From Streptomyces sp. 1-11 (lineage in GTDB: Bacteria; Actinomycetota; Actinomycetes; Streptomycetales; Streptomycetaceae), in the NCBI RefSeq assembly GCF_007176755.1, contig NZ_BJTV01000020.1, forward strand, positions 62,001-126,000: DNA of 64,000 nucleotides. The letters are read 5' to 3'. The translations under genes were made by a program, and so were the position numbers. This document shows positions 15,935-22,921 of this stretch, one piece after another (position 1 is the stretch's first letter; the number at the start of each line of letters is the position of its first letter). The notes below the pieces were generated by a model. It was given only the letters and a program-made list of their open reading frames with translations, searched no databases and was not told the origin of the DNA.

Positions 15935-16882
15935 ATGCACGGCTCGCGCATCGCGGCCATCGGCCACTACCAGCCCGCCAGGGTGCTCACCAACGACGAC
16001 CTGGCCGGCATGGTCGACACCAGTGACGAGTGGATCCGCGGCCGGGTGGGCATCCGGACCCGGCACATCGCGGGCCCCGACGAACCGGTCGACGAACTCG
16101 CCGCGCACGCAGCCGCCAAGGCCCTCGCCGCCGCCGGGCTCGCACCCGGCGACATCGACCTGGTGCTGGTCGCCACCTCCACCGCGATCGACCGCTCCCC
16201 GAACACCGCCGCCCGGGTGGCCGCCCGCCTCGGCATCCCGCGGCCCGCCGCCATGGACGTCAACGTCGTCTGCGCCGGGTTCACGCACGCCCTCGCCACC
16301 GCCGACCACACGGTGCGGGCGGGCGCTGCGACCCGGGCGCTGGTCATCGGCGCCGACAAGATGTCCGAGGTCACCGACTGGACCGACCGCAGCACCTGCG
16401 TGCTGGTCGGTGACGGGGCGGGCGCCGCCGTGGTCGAGGCGTGCGCGCCGGGCCAGGAACCCGGGATCGGGCCGGTGCTGTGGGGGTCGGTGCCGGAGAT
16501 GGGCAACGCGGTGCGCATCGAGGGCACCCCGCCCCGGTTCGCGCAGGAGGGGCAGAGCGTCTACCGCTGGGCCACCACCCAGCTCCCGCCCATCGCCCGG
16601 CGGGCCTGCGAGAAGGCCGGCGTGGACCCCGCCGACCTCGCCGCGGTCGTCCTGCACCAGGCCAACCTGCGCATCATCGAGCCGCTCGCGCGGAAACTGG
16701 GCGCGGTGAACGCCGTGGTCGCGCGGGATGTCACCGAGTCCGGCAACACCTCGGCGGCCAGCATCCCGCTCGCCCTGTCCAAGCTGATCGAGCAGGGCGC
16801 GGTCCGCAGCGGCGACGCGGCCCTGCTGTTCGGCTTCGGCGGCAACCTGTCGTACGCCGGACAGGTCGTCCGGTGCCCGTGA
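15935..16882 (+). CDS. Beta-ketoacyl-ACP synthase III (KAS III) paralogue
   Basis: 315 residues from the ATG with GAGGGGAT upstream. The Cys-His-Asn triad is complete: Cys113 in NVVCAGFTHAL, His241 in VVLHQANLRII and Asn271 in ESGNTSAAS. Start (SRIAAIGHYQPARVLTNDDL) and the GIRTRHIAG motif match FabH proteins that prime type II fatty-acid or polyketide synthesis with an acyl-CoA. The gene is not in a fab operon and has no acyl carrier protein neighbour, so it is a stand-alone extra copy. A GC-rich perfect dyad follows the stop. Confidence 0.9.
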   Translation: MHGSRIAAIGHYQPARVLTNDDLAGMVDTSDEWIRGRVGIRTRHIAGPDEPVDELAAHAAAKALAAAGLAPGDIDLVLVATSTAIDRSPNTAARVAARLGIPRPAAMDVNVVCAGFTHALATADHTVRAGAATRALVIGADKMSEVTDWTDRSTCVLVGDGAGAAVVEACAPGQEPGIGPVLWGSVPEMGNAVRIEGTPPRFAQEGQSVYRWATTQLPPIARRACEKAGVDPADLAAVVLHQANLRIIEPLARKLGAVNAVVARDVTESGNTSAASIPLALSKLIEQGAVRSGDAALLFGFGGNLSYAGQVVRCP

Positions 16883-16885
16883 CAC

Positions 16886-16901
16886 GGGCCGGCGCCGGCC
16901 C
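16886..16901 (+). terminator. Palindromic hairpin after the KAS III gene
   Basis: GGGCCGGCGCCGGCCC is a perfect 16-bp palindrome three bases after the stop codon. A compact terminator is the likely role. No T tract follows. Confidence 0.5.
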
Positions 16902-17128
16902 CTCGGGGGAGCGGCTGCCCGGGGACTTATCCGAGTACCGGCTCATGCCCCGACGCGCCGCCTCGCGTGCCGGCGCGCTCACTGTCCGTACGCCCCGGCG
17001 GGCGGCTCCCACACGGCTCCCCGCCCGCCGCCCGGCACACGGATACGCAGGTGAAACGCACTCCGAAGTCTTGGTATTGTTGTCCATGTCGCCGCGGGGA
17101 ACACCCCCGGTCAGGCGGCAGACACCTT

Positions 17129-17213
17129 GTCCGGGTGGCGGAATGGCAGACGCGCTAGCTTGAGGTGCTAGTGCCCTTTATCGGGCGTGGGGGTTCAAGT
17201 CCCCCCTCGGACA
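17129..17213 (+). tRNA. tRNA-Leu, anticodon GAG
   Basis: The 85-nt cloverleaf is complete: acceptor GTCCGGG with CTCGGAC (one G-T pair), D arm with GGCGGAATGGCAGACGC, anticodon stem CTAGC/GCTAG around loop TTGAGGT (anticodon 17162-17164), long class II variable arm TGCCCTTTATCGGGCG, and T arm GGGGG-TTCAAGT-CCCCC. Discriminator A is at 17213. The CCA end is not encoded. No integrase or att duplication is seen beside it. Confidence 0.97.
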
Positions 17214-17221
17214 CTCACCGT

Positions 17222-17277
17222 GAGAACACGGACGAGAGGGCCACGACCAGTTCGGTCGCGGCCCTCTCGGCGTTCTC
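17222..17277 (+). terminator. Long nested terminator after tRNA-Leu
   Basis: GAGAGGGCC (17234-17242) pairs with GGCCCTCTC (17260-17268). CGACC/GGTCG closes a 5-base loop inside, and GAGAAC/GTTCTC extends the stem outside. It begins nine bases after the tRNA and is the obvious transcript end. Confidence 0.85.
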
Positions 17278-17371
17278 GTGTCCAACTGCTCGCGGCGGTG
17301 TTCCCGTGTGCGGACGGCCGCGGAGCGGGCGGCCGCCTGTACGCGGCACACGCCCCCGTATCGTTGGCCGC

Positions 17372-17977
17372 ATGAGTCGCTGGAACGAGCTGACCGGAGG
17401 CACGTCCGGACAGGACTACGCCGCACGGTTCGAGGCCCTGGTCCGCAGCGGGACGGATGTGGACGGGGAGGCCCGCTTCTGCGCCGCGCTCGTGCCCGCC
17501 GGAGCGCGAGTGCTGGACGCCGGGTGCGGCACCGGACGGGTCATGATCCGGCTCGCGGAGCTCGGATACGACTGCGTCGGGGTGGATCTCGACGCGTCGA
17601 TGCTGGCGGTGGCGCGGGAGCAGGCCCCGGAACTGCCCTGGTTCCAGGCCGATCTGACCAGGTTCGAGCCCGGCCTCCTCGGCATCGCGGCGGAGTTCGA
17701 CCTCGTGGTCGCCGCGGGCAACGTCTTCCCGTTCCTCACGGCCGGCACCGAGGCCGCGGCGGTCGAGCGCCTGACCGCGGCCCTGCGCCCCGGGGGTCTG
17801 TTGGTCGCCGGTTTCGGCCTGGACGAAGCCCACCTGCCCGTGCCGCCCGGCATCACGCTGCCGGAGTACGACGACTGCTGCGCCGCGGCCGGCCTCACCC
17901 TCGTCGACCGCTTCGCCACCTGGGACGCGGACCCCTACGACGGCGGCGGCTACGCCGTCAGCGTCCACCGCCGGTAA
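17372..17977 (+). CDS. Class I SAM-dependent methyltransferase
   Basis: 201 residues. Motif I is VLDAGCGTGRV (about residue 46), followed by CVGVDLDASML and LVVAAGNVFPFL, the Methyltransf_25/11 pattern. The ATG has no ribosome-binding site. A TATCGT at 17359-17364 sits seven bases before it, so a leaderless transcript is likely. It is a single gene after tRNA-Leu. The substrate cannot be read from the sequence. Confidence 0.83.
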   Translation: MSRWNELTGGTSGQDYAARFEALVRSGTDVDGEARFCAALVPAGARVLDAGCGTGRVMIRLAELGYDCVGVDLDASMLAVAREQAPELPWFQADLTRFEPGLLGIAAEFDLVVAAGNVFPFLTAGTEAAAVERLTAALRPGGLLVAGFGLDEAHLPVPPGITLPEYDDCCAAAGLTLVDRFATWDADPYDGGGYAVSVHRR

Positions 17978-18084
17978 GGTTCCGCGGGGCCCCCTGAGCA
18001 GTCGCGTCCACCGGGCGCCGGTCGGACCCTCGCTCCGAGAACGCGGGCGGGAAGGCCTCGACTGCCGCGGTCGCGGCCCCCGTT

Positions 18085-18098
18085 GCGCACATGTGCGC
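18085..18098. promoter_or_regulatory. 14-bp perfect palindrome downstream of the two-HTH regulator
   Basis: GCGCACATGTGCGC lies 16 bases after the regulator stop (minus strand) and about 110 bases after the methyltransferase stop. Whether it is a protein site or a small terminator is unclear. Confidence 0.35.
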
Positions 18099-18113
18099 GG
18101 CCCGCCCAGCCGC

Positions 18114-18866
18114 TCACCGATCCGCCTCCGGCCCGGCGGTGCCGGCCTGCTGGGCCTCGGGCTGTGCGTACAGGATGTCCCGCGCCTGTTCCGCGGCGCG
18201 GGCGAGGCTCTCGCCCACGAAGTCGACGAAGCGGGCGATGTTCTCCAAGCGGGCGGCGGCCGGGGTGTCGGGGCCGAGGAGGGCGACGCCCCGGCGCGCG
18301 GTCTCCGCGAGCTCGATGTTGGACCGGGCGGCGGCGATCATTCCCTGGTACCAGACGTCGTTGTCGACTATGTAGCGCTCGCGGCGGCGTTCGTCGCGTT
18401 CCCGCCGGATCAGGCCCTGGCTCTCGAGCTGGGCGATGGCCTTGGAGATCGACGCCGGGCTGACCTGGAGGTGCCGGGCGAGTTCCGACGCGGTGAGGCT
18501 GCCGGTGTCGTCGGTGTAGAGGCAGGTCAGCACGCGGGACATCATCTTCGGCAGGCCCTGGCGCATCAGCAGGGTGGTGAACGCCTCCTCGTACTCGCGC
18601 ACCGCCTCCGCGTCCCGCCCGGCTGCCTGCGGGGCCGCCTTCGCATCCCGGGGCGCCGTCGGCCTGCGGCGGTGCGCGCGGTGTTCGGTCGCGCGGTGGG
18701 CGAGGTCGGCACGGTAGGCGGTGGGACCGCCGTTGCGCATCACCTCGCGGGTGACGGTCGAGGTCGGACGGTCCAGGCGCCTGGCGATCTCCGCGTAGGC
18801 GAGGCCGTCGGCCAGACCCAGCGCGATCTGCTGGCGTTCCTGCTGGGTGAGTCGGCCTCCGGGCAT
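18114..18866 (-). CDS. Two-HTH transcriptional regulator (IS30-type HTH_38 plus GbsR/MarR-like domain)
   Basis: 250 residues from the ATG with GGAGGGG upstream. The first 60 residues look like the HTH of IS30-type transposases (RLTQQERQQIALGLADGL, YAEIARRLDRPTSTVTREV), and no DDE catalytic domain follows. After a basic linker, residues about 95-200 form a winged HTH of the GbsR/MarR kind (LTASELARHLQVSPASISKAI). It is divergent from the DUF4097-ABC operon and its own promoter overlaps a TTGCAA dyad, so it is probably an autoregulated repressor of that operon. The transposase-like HTH looks domesticated for regulation. Confidence 0.8.
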   Translation of the reverse strand: MPGGRLTQQERQQIALGLADGLAYAEIARRLDRPTSTVTREVMRNGGPTAYRADLAHRATEHRAHRRRPTAPRDAKAAPQAAGRDAEAVREYEEAFTTLLMRQGLPKMMSRVLTCLYTDDTGSLTASELARHLQVSPASISKAIAQLESQGLIRRERDERRRERYIVDNDVWYQGMIAAARSNIELAETARRGVALLGPDTPAAARLENIARFVDFVGESLARAAEQARDILYAQPEAQQAGTAGPEADR

Positions 18867-18900
18867 CGCGGTCCCCTCCAAGTTTTTCGTGGCGCCTCCC

Positions 18901-18931
18901 ACTATAGCGTTCACTCATCACTTCATTGCAA
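18901..18931 (-). promoter_or_regulatory. Promoter of the two-HTH regulator, overlapped by a dyad
   Basis: On the minus strand TATAGT (18901-18906) lies 19 bases from TTGCAA (18926-18931). The -35 hexamer is the centre of the inverted repeat TTCATTGCAACGAA (18922-18935), so the bound regulator would block its own promoter. Confidence 0.55.
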
Positions 18932-19030
18932 CGAATGCTACGGGTGACGTTGCGTTAGTCGTGTGACCGTTGCAACGAAATGTGCCCGTTGAACTGGTCT
19001 TATTCATCTGCATCGCAACAACGGTGTTGC
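18922..19030. promoter_or_regulatory. Cluster of TTGCAA/GCAAC operator-like repeats
   Basis: The divergent region holds TTCATTGCAACGAA (18922-18935), the perfect CGTTGCAACG (18968-18977), and GCAACA-N4-TGTTGC (19015-19030); further GTTGC and GCAACG half-sites occur at about 18949 and 19043. Shared core GTTGC/GCAAC and spacing suggest several bound regulator dimers between the two transcripts. Confidence 0.65.
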
Positions 19031-19115
19031 CGAGTTCATGAACGCAACGTAGCTTTTCCGTTGTTGGAAACGACGGGCCGCACCGGGCCCGCTGCCCTCG
19101 CAGAAGGAGCACACC

Positions 19116-19787
19116 ATGCAGAAGTTCGAAACCCCCGCCCCGGTCTCCGCCGTCCTGGACATCCCCGCGGGGCACATCCGGTTCATCGCCGCCGACCGTG
19201 CCGACACCACGGTCGAGGTGCTGCCCGCGGACGCCTCCAAGGGGCGCGACGTGAAGGTGGCGGAGCAGACCGAGGTCGCCTACGCGGAAGGCGTCCTGCG
19301 GATCGAGGTCCCGGCCGCGAAGAACCGGATCCTCGGCCCGTCCGGGGCCATCGAGGTGACCGTCCAACTGCCCGCCGGTTCCCGGGTCCAGGCGAAGGCG
19401 GCACTCGCCGAGCTCCGGGGCGTCGGCCGCCTCGGCGACGTCGTCTTCGAGGGCGCGCAAGGCTCGGTCAAGCTCGACGAGACCGCCGCCGCCCGCCTCA
19501 CCCTCCAGGCCGGCGACGTCTCGGTCGGCCGTCTGGGCGGCCCCGCCGAGATCAGCACCCAGAAGGGCGACATCACCATCGCCGAGGCCCAGCGCGGCGA
19601 GGTGACCCTGCGCACCGAGCACGGCGAGATCACCGTCGGCGCGGCCCGCGGGGTCTCCGCCTCCCTGGACGCCGGCACCGGCTACGGCCGGGTCAGCAAC
19701 GCGCTGCTGAACGCCGACGGCGCCGCCGCCGGCCTGACCATCCACGCCACCACCGCCTACGGCGACATCACCGCCCGCAGCCTCTGA
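19116..19787 (+). CDS. DUF4097-family beta-strand repeat protein
   Basis: 223 residues with GAAGGAG upstream. No signal peptide. From about residue 20 it is a run of short beta strands with Gly/Asp turns (for example VKLDETAAARLTLQAGDVSVGRLGG, GDITIAEAQRGEVTLRTEHGEITVG), predicting a right-handed beta-solenoid like DUF4097. Proteins of this type are often next to export ABC genes or membrane-stress regulators. It heads a three-gene unit with the ABC-2 transporter genes. Its molecular role is unknown. Confidence 0.8.
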   Translation: MQKFETPAPVSAVLDIPAGHIRFIAADRADTTVEVLPADASKGRDVKVAEQTEVAYAEGVLRIEVPAAKNRILGPSGAIEVTVQLPAGSRVQAKAALAELRGVGRLGDVVFEGAQGSVKLDETAAARLTLQAGDVSVGRLGGPAEISTQKGDITIAEAQRGEVTLRTEHGEITVGAARGVSASLDAGTGYGRVSNALLNADGAAAGLTIHATTAYGDITARSL

Positions 19788-19819
19788 ACCCGTAGACAGC
19801 GAACAAGGGGGAACCTCTC

Positions 19820-20782
19820 ATGACCGACCTGGCCATCGCGGCGAACGGGCTGCGCAAGTCCTACGGCGACAAGACCGTCCTGGACGGCGTCGACCTGGCC
19901 GTACCGCAGGGGACGATCTTCTCCCTGCTCGGCCCGAACGGCGCCGGCAAGACCACCGCCGTCAACATCCTCTCCACGCTGATCTCACCCGACCCCGCCA
20001 GCGGCCCCGTCCGCGTCGGCGGTCACGACCTCGCCGCCGACGGACAGGCCGTGCGCGCCGAGATCGGGGTCACCGGGCAGTTCTCCGCCGTCGACGGCCT
20101 GATCACCGGCGAGGAGAACATGCTCCTCATGGCCGACCTGAACCACCTCACCCGGCGCGAGGGGCGCCGGGTGACCGCCGAACTGCTGGAGCGCTTCGAC
20201 CTCACCGACGCCGCGAAGAAGCCCGCCTCCACCTACTCCGGCGGGATGAAGCGCCGCCTCGACATCGCCATGACCCTGGTCGGCAGCCCGCGCATCATCT
20301 TCCTCGACGAGCCCACCACCGGCCTCGACCCGCGTTCCCGGCACAACATGTGGCGGATCATCCGGGAGCTCGTCACCGGCGGCGTCACCGTCTTCCTCAC
20401 CACCCAGTACCTGGAGGAGGCCGACGAACTCGCCGACCGCATCGCCGTCCTGCACGGCGGGAAGATCGCCGCCCAGGGCACCGCCGACGAACTCAAGCGC
20501 ATCGTCCCCGGCGGCCACGTACGGCTCCGCTTCACCGACCCCGCCGCCTACCAGAGCGCCGCCACCGCACTGCGCGACGTCACCCGGGACGACCAGGCCC
20601 TCGCCCTGCACATCCCGAGCGACGGCAGCCAGCGCGAACTGCGCGCCGTCCTCGACCGGTTGGACGCGGCCGGCATCGAGGCCGACGAACTCACCGTGCA
20701 CACCCCCGACCTCGACGACGTCTTCTTCGCCCTCACCGGCGGCGCCGGCATTCCGAACCAGTCCAAGGAGAACGCCCGATGA
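19820..20782 (+). CDS. ABC transporter ATP-binding protein, daunorubicin-resistance (DrrA) type
   Basis: 320 residues. Walker A GPNGAGKTT (about 40-48), signature YSGGMKRRLDIAMTLVG, Walker B IIFLDEPTTGLD and the H-loop TTQYLEEADELAD are all canonical for the DrrA group. The C-terminal 80 residues form the DrrA-specific accessory part with TPDLDDVFFALTG. It powers the permease encoded by the overlapping next gene. Exported substrate unknown: an antibiotic or lipid is typical of the family. Confidence 0.93.
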   Translation: MTDLAIAANGLRKSYGDKTVLDGVDLAVPQGTIFSLLGPNGAGKTTAVNILSTLISPDPASGPVRVGGHDLAADGQAVRAEIGVTGQFSAVDGLITGEENMLLMADLNHLTRREGRRVTAELLERFDLTDAAKKPASTYSGGMKRRLDIAMTLVGSPRIIFLDEPTTGLDPRSRHNMWRIIRELVTGGVTVFLTTQYLEEADELADRIAVLHGGKIAAQGTADELKRIVPGGHVRLRFTDPAAYQSAATALRDVTRDDQALALHIPSDGSQRELRAVLDRLDAAGIEADELTVHTPDLDDVFFALTGGAGIPNQSKENAR

Positions 20783-21570
20783 GCACCCTCGCCCTCGCCC
20801 TGCGCGACTCCTCCACCATGCTGCGCCGCAACCTCCTGCACGCCCGGCGCTACCCCTCCCTCACCCTCAACCTCCTGCTCACGCCGATCATGCTGCTGCT
20901 CCTGTTCGTCTACATCTTCGGCGACACCATGAGCGCGGGCATCGGCGGCGGCAGACCGGACCGCTCCGCCTACGTCGCCTTCGTCGTCCCCGGCCTGCTG
21001 CTGATGACCATCGGCAGCACCGTCGTCGGCACCGCGGTCTCCGTCTGCAACGACATGACCGAGGGCATCATCGCCCGCTTCCGCACCATGGCGATCCACC
21101 GCGGCTCGGTCATCATCGGCCATGTCATCGGCAGCGTCCTGCAGTCCGTGATCAGCGTCGTCCTCGTCGGCGCCGTCGCCGTCGCCATCGGCTTCCGCTC
21201 CACCGACGCCACCCTCTGGGAATGGCTCGCGGCGTTCGGACTGCTCGCGCTCTTCGCCACCGCGCTCACCTGGATCGCCGTCGGCATGGGCCTGATCAGC
21301 CCCAACGCCGAGGCGGCCGGCAACAACGCCATGCCCCTGATCCTGCTCCCGCTGCTGTCCAGCACCTTCGTCCCCATCGACGCCATGCCCGGCTGGTTCC
21401 AGCCGATCGCCCGGTACCAGCCGTTCACCCCCGCCATCGAGACCCTACGAGGCCTCCTCCTCGGCACCGAGATCGGTGACAACGGCTGGCTCGCCATCGC
21501 CTGGTGCCTGGCCCTCACCGTCCTCGGCTACCTCTGGTCCACCAAGAGGTTCAACCACGACCCCAGGTGA
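20779..21570 (+). CDS. ABC-2 type permease, DrrB family
   Basis: 263 residues; the ATG overlaps the stop of the ATPase gene (ATGA), so translation is coupled. About six membrane segments, with the ABC-2 signature near FVVPGLLLMTIGSTVVGTAV and the conserved late stretch NAMPLILLPLLSSTFVP followed by QPFTPAIETLRGLLLG. Together with the preceding ATPase it forms a two-component exporter of the DrrAB kind. Likely controlled by the divergent two-HTH regulator. Confidence 0.92.
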   Translation: MSTLALALRDSSTMLRRNLLHARRYPSLTLNLLLTPIMLLLLFVYIFGDTMSAGIGGGRPDRSAYVAFVVPGLLLMTIGSTVVGTAVSVCNDMTEGIIARFRTMAIHRGSVIIGHVIGSVLQSVISVVLVGAVAVAIGFRSTDATLWEWLAAFGLLALFATALTWIAVGMGLISPNAEAAGNNAMPLILLPLLSSTFVPIDAMPGWFQPIARYQPFTPAIETLRGLLLGTEIGDNGWLAIAWCLALTVLGYLWSTKRFNHDPR

Positions 21571-21621
21571 CCCCCCATGCCGGCGCGGCCCACCCCGCGA
21601 CCCGTCCCACCCCCGGGGCGA

Positions 21622-21649
21622 GCGCACACCGACAACTGTCGGAGTGCGC
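21622..21649 (+). terminator. 28-bp near-perfect hairpin after the ABC-2 operon
   Basis: GCGCAC and CCGAC on the left pair with GTCGG and GTGCGC on the right, with an A/A mismatch between the two stem parts and an AACT tetraloop. It lies about 50 bases after the permease stop and ends 76 bases before the DUF574 start. Terminator is most likely; an operator is possible. Confidence 0.55.
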
Positions 21650-21725
21650 CGCCCCGTTCGTTCGCACCCATGACACCTCCGCCCTTTCACACACGCGACG
21701 CGACGAAGCAGGGAGGATGGCCGCC

Positions 21726-22547
21726 ATGACGGATGAAGGCTCCTCCATCGACCGCACGAGGCCGAGCATCGCCCGCGTCTACGACTACCTGCTCGGCGGC
21801 AGCGACAACTACGCCGTGGACCGGGAGGTCGGCGACGTGTTCAAGCGTGACCTGCCTGGTTCGGTGGCGATCGCCTTCGCCAACCGGGCGGCGCTCGGAC
21901 GGGCGGTCGCGGAGATCGTGACGACGACAGGCGTGCGGCAGTTCATCGACCTGGGCAGTGGTCTGCCGACCGCCGACAACGTCCACCAGATCGCGCAACG
22001 GCACGCGCCGGAGTCACGGGTCGTCTACGTCGACAACGACCCCCAGGTGCTGGTCCACGGACGAGCGCTGCTGGCGGAGAACGACCGGACCCGGGTCGTC
22101 GCCGGCGACGTACGCGACCCCGAGCACGTCCGTGCCCACCCGGAGACCCTGGAGCTGATCGACTTCGAGCGCCCCGTCGCCGTCGTCCTCAGCGCCGTCC
22201 TCCACCACATGAACGACGAGGAGGCCCCGGCCGGCATCGTCCGCTACTGGCGCGACCAGGTACCGCCGGGCAGCTACTTCTTCCTCAGCCACTTCCGCTC
22301 CGGTGACAACCCGGAGACCGCGGAGGCCGAGGGGATCCTCCAGCGGACCTTCGGCCGCGGCCGGTGGCGCACCGACGAGGAGATCGAAGCCCTGCTGGAC
22401 GGCCTGGAGATCCTCGACCCCGGCATCGTTCCGGCGCCGCTGTGGCGCCCGGACGCGGCAGGCGGTCCGGGGCTGAGCGGCGGCGAGCAGGGAGTCACCG
22501 TCTGGGAGCGACTCATCGCGGCGGGACTGGCGCGGAAGGCGGGTTAG
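21726..22547 (+). CDS. DUF574 (SAV2177-family) SAM-dependent methyltransferase
   Basis: 273 residues from the ATG nine bases after GGGAGG. The typical opening PSIARVYDYLLGGSDNYAVDR is followed by the SAM motif FIDLGSGLPT, VYVDNDPQVL and VLSAVLHHM. This family is greatly expanded in Streptomyces, often next to regulatory genes, with mostly unknown substrates. It is monocistronic here, between an export operon and the EF-G paralogue. Confidence 0.9.
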   Translation: MTDEGSSIDRTRPSIARVYDYLLGGSDNYAVDREVGDVFKRDLPGSVAIAFANRAALGRAVAEIVTTTGVRQFIDLGSGLPTADNVHQIAQRHAPESRVVYVDNDPQVLVHGRALLAENDRTRVVAGDVRDPEHVRAHPETLELIDFERPVAVVLSAVLHHMNDEEAPAGIVRYWRDQVPPGSYFFLSHFRSGDNPETAEAEGILQRTFGRGRWRTDEEIEALLDGLEILDPGIVPAPLWRPDAAGGPGLSGGEQGVTVWERLIAAGLARKAG

Positions 22548-22582
22548 GCGGTGACGCCGGGTCCGCCCGAGCCCCCCGCACC

Positions 22583-22621
22583 GAATATTCGCTACTCGCC
22601 GCCCAGCCCTTTTCCTAGACT
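22583..22621 (+). promoter_or_regulatory. Candidate promoter of the EF-G paralogue with AT-rich upstream element
   Basis: TAGACT (22616-22621) is a plausible -10. A 17-bp spacer would place a poor -35 at 22593-22598. Directly upstream lies the AT-rich palindrome GAATATTC (22583-22590), which stands out in this GC-rich DNA. An AT-rich block just above a weak -35 is the layout of WhiB7/WblC-dependent promoters of antibiotic-response genes. This is a hypothesis. Confidence 0.4.
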
Positions 22622-22632
22622 CGACATGCACC

Positions 22633-22662
22633 GCGCGCCGCATCGACACATCGGCGGCGCGC
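22633..22662 (+). promoter_or_regulatory. Leader hairpin 1 of the EF-G paralogue mRNA
   Basis: GCGCGCCGC (22633-22641) pairs perfectly with GCGGCGCGC (22654-22662) around a 12-base loop. It would lie at the very 5' end of the mRNA if transcription starts near 22628. Confidence 0.5.
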
Positions 22663-22705
22663 TATGCCCGTCCACCGAACCGTGATCACCGAGGGGAGCC
22701 CGGCC

Positions 22706-22822
22706 GTGCGTGACCGTACCGCCGTCGTCGTTCCCCCGTCGCGGTCCGAGGTGATCCTGGTGTCCTCGGCCGTCCGGTGCCCGCTGCGCGCCCGGCACCG
22801 GATGCCCGCGACGAGCCGCTGA
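22706..22822 (+). CDS. Leader peptide, 38 residues, upstream of the EF-G paralogue
   Basis: GTG start with GAGGGGAG upstream at normal spacing. The peptide starts VRDRTAVVVPPSRSEV and is rich in Arg, Val and Pro, ending in PATSR. Its stop codon lies in the left arm of the next hairpin, so a ribosome finishing or stalling on it would change the folding downstream. No homologue is recognised. The position and RNA structure are the evidence that it is translated. Confidence 0.5.
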   Translation: MRDRTAVVVPPSRSEVILVSSAVRCPLRARHRMPATSR

Positions 22823-22912
22823 CCAACTCGGCCTTATCCAGTACGAGTTCTCGGTCAGCCGGGTCTCCTCGTCCCGGGAATCGCGCTGCCCCTTTCCTGA
22901 TCCGCAGAAAGG
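22818..22912 (+). promoter_or_regulatory. Stacked attenuator-like hairpins, the last one masking the ribosome-binding site
   Basis: Hairpin A: GCTGACC-AACTCG (22818-22830) with CGAGTT (22844-22849) and GGTCAGC (22853-22859); it contains the leader peptide stop. Hairpin B: CCGGG (22859-22863) with CCCGG (22873-22877), sharing one base with A. Hairpin C: CCTTTC (22891-22896) with GAAAGG (22907-22912), the latter being the ribosome-binding site of the EF-G gene. This is the design of ribosome-stalling attenuators on resistance genes. Confidence 0.55.
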
Positions 22913-22921
22913 CCACGGGCC

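Noticed and set aside
17129..17280. tRNA-Leu as an attachment site of an integrated element
   Set aside because: No integrase, no duplicated tRNA 3' end within the window and no change in gene style around it.
18114..18866. IS30-family transposase
   Set aside because: Only the N-terminal HTH resembles IS30. There is no DDE domain and no terminal inverted repeats; the second half is a winged HTH regulator.
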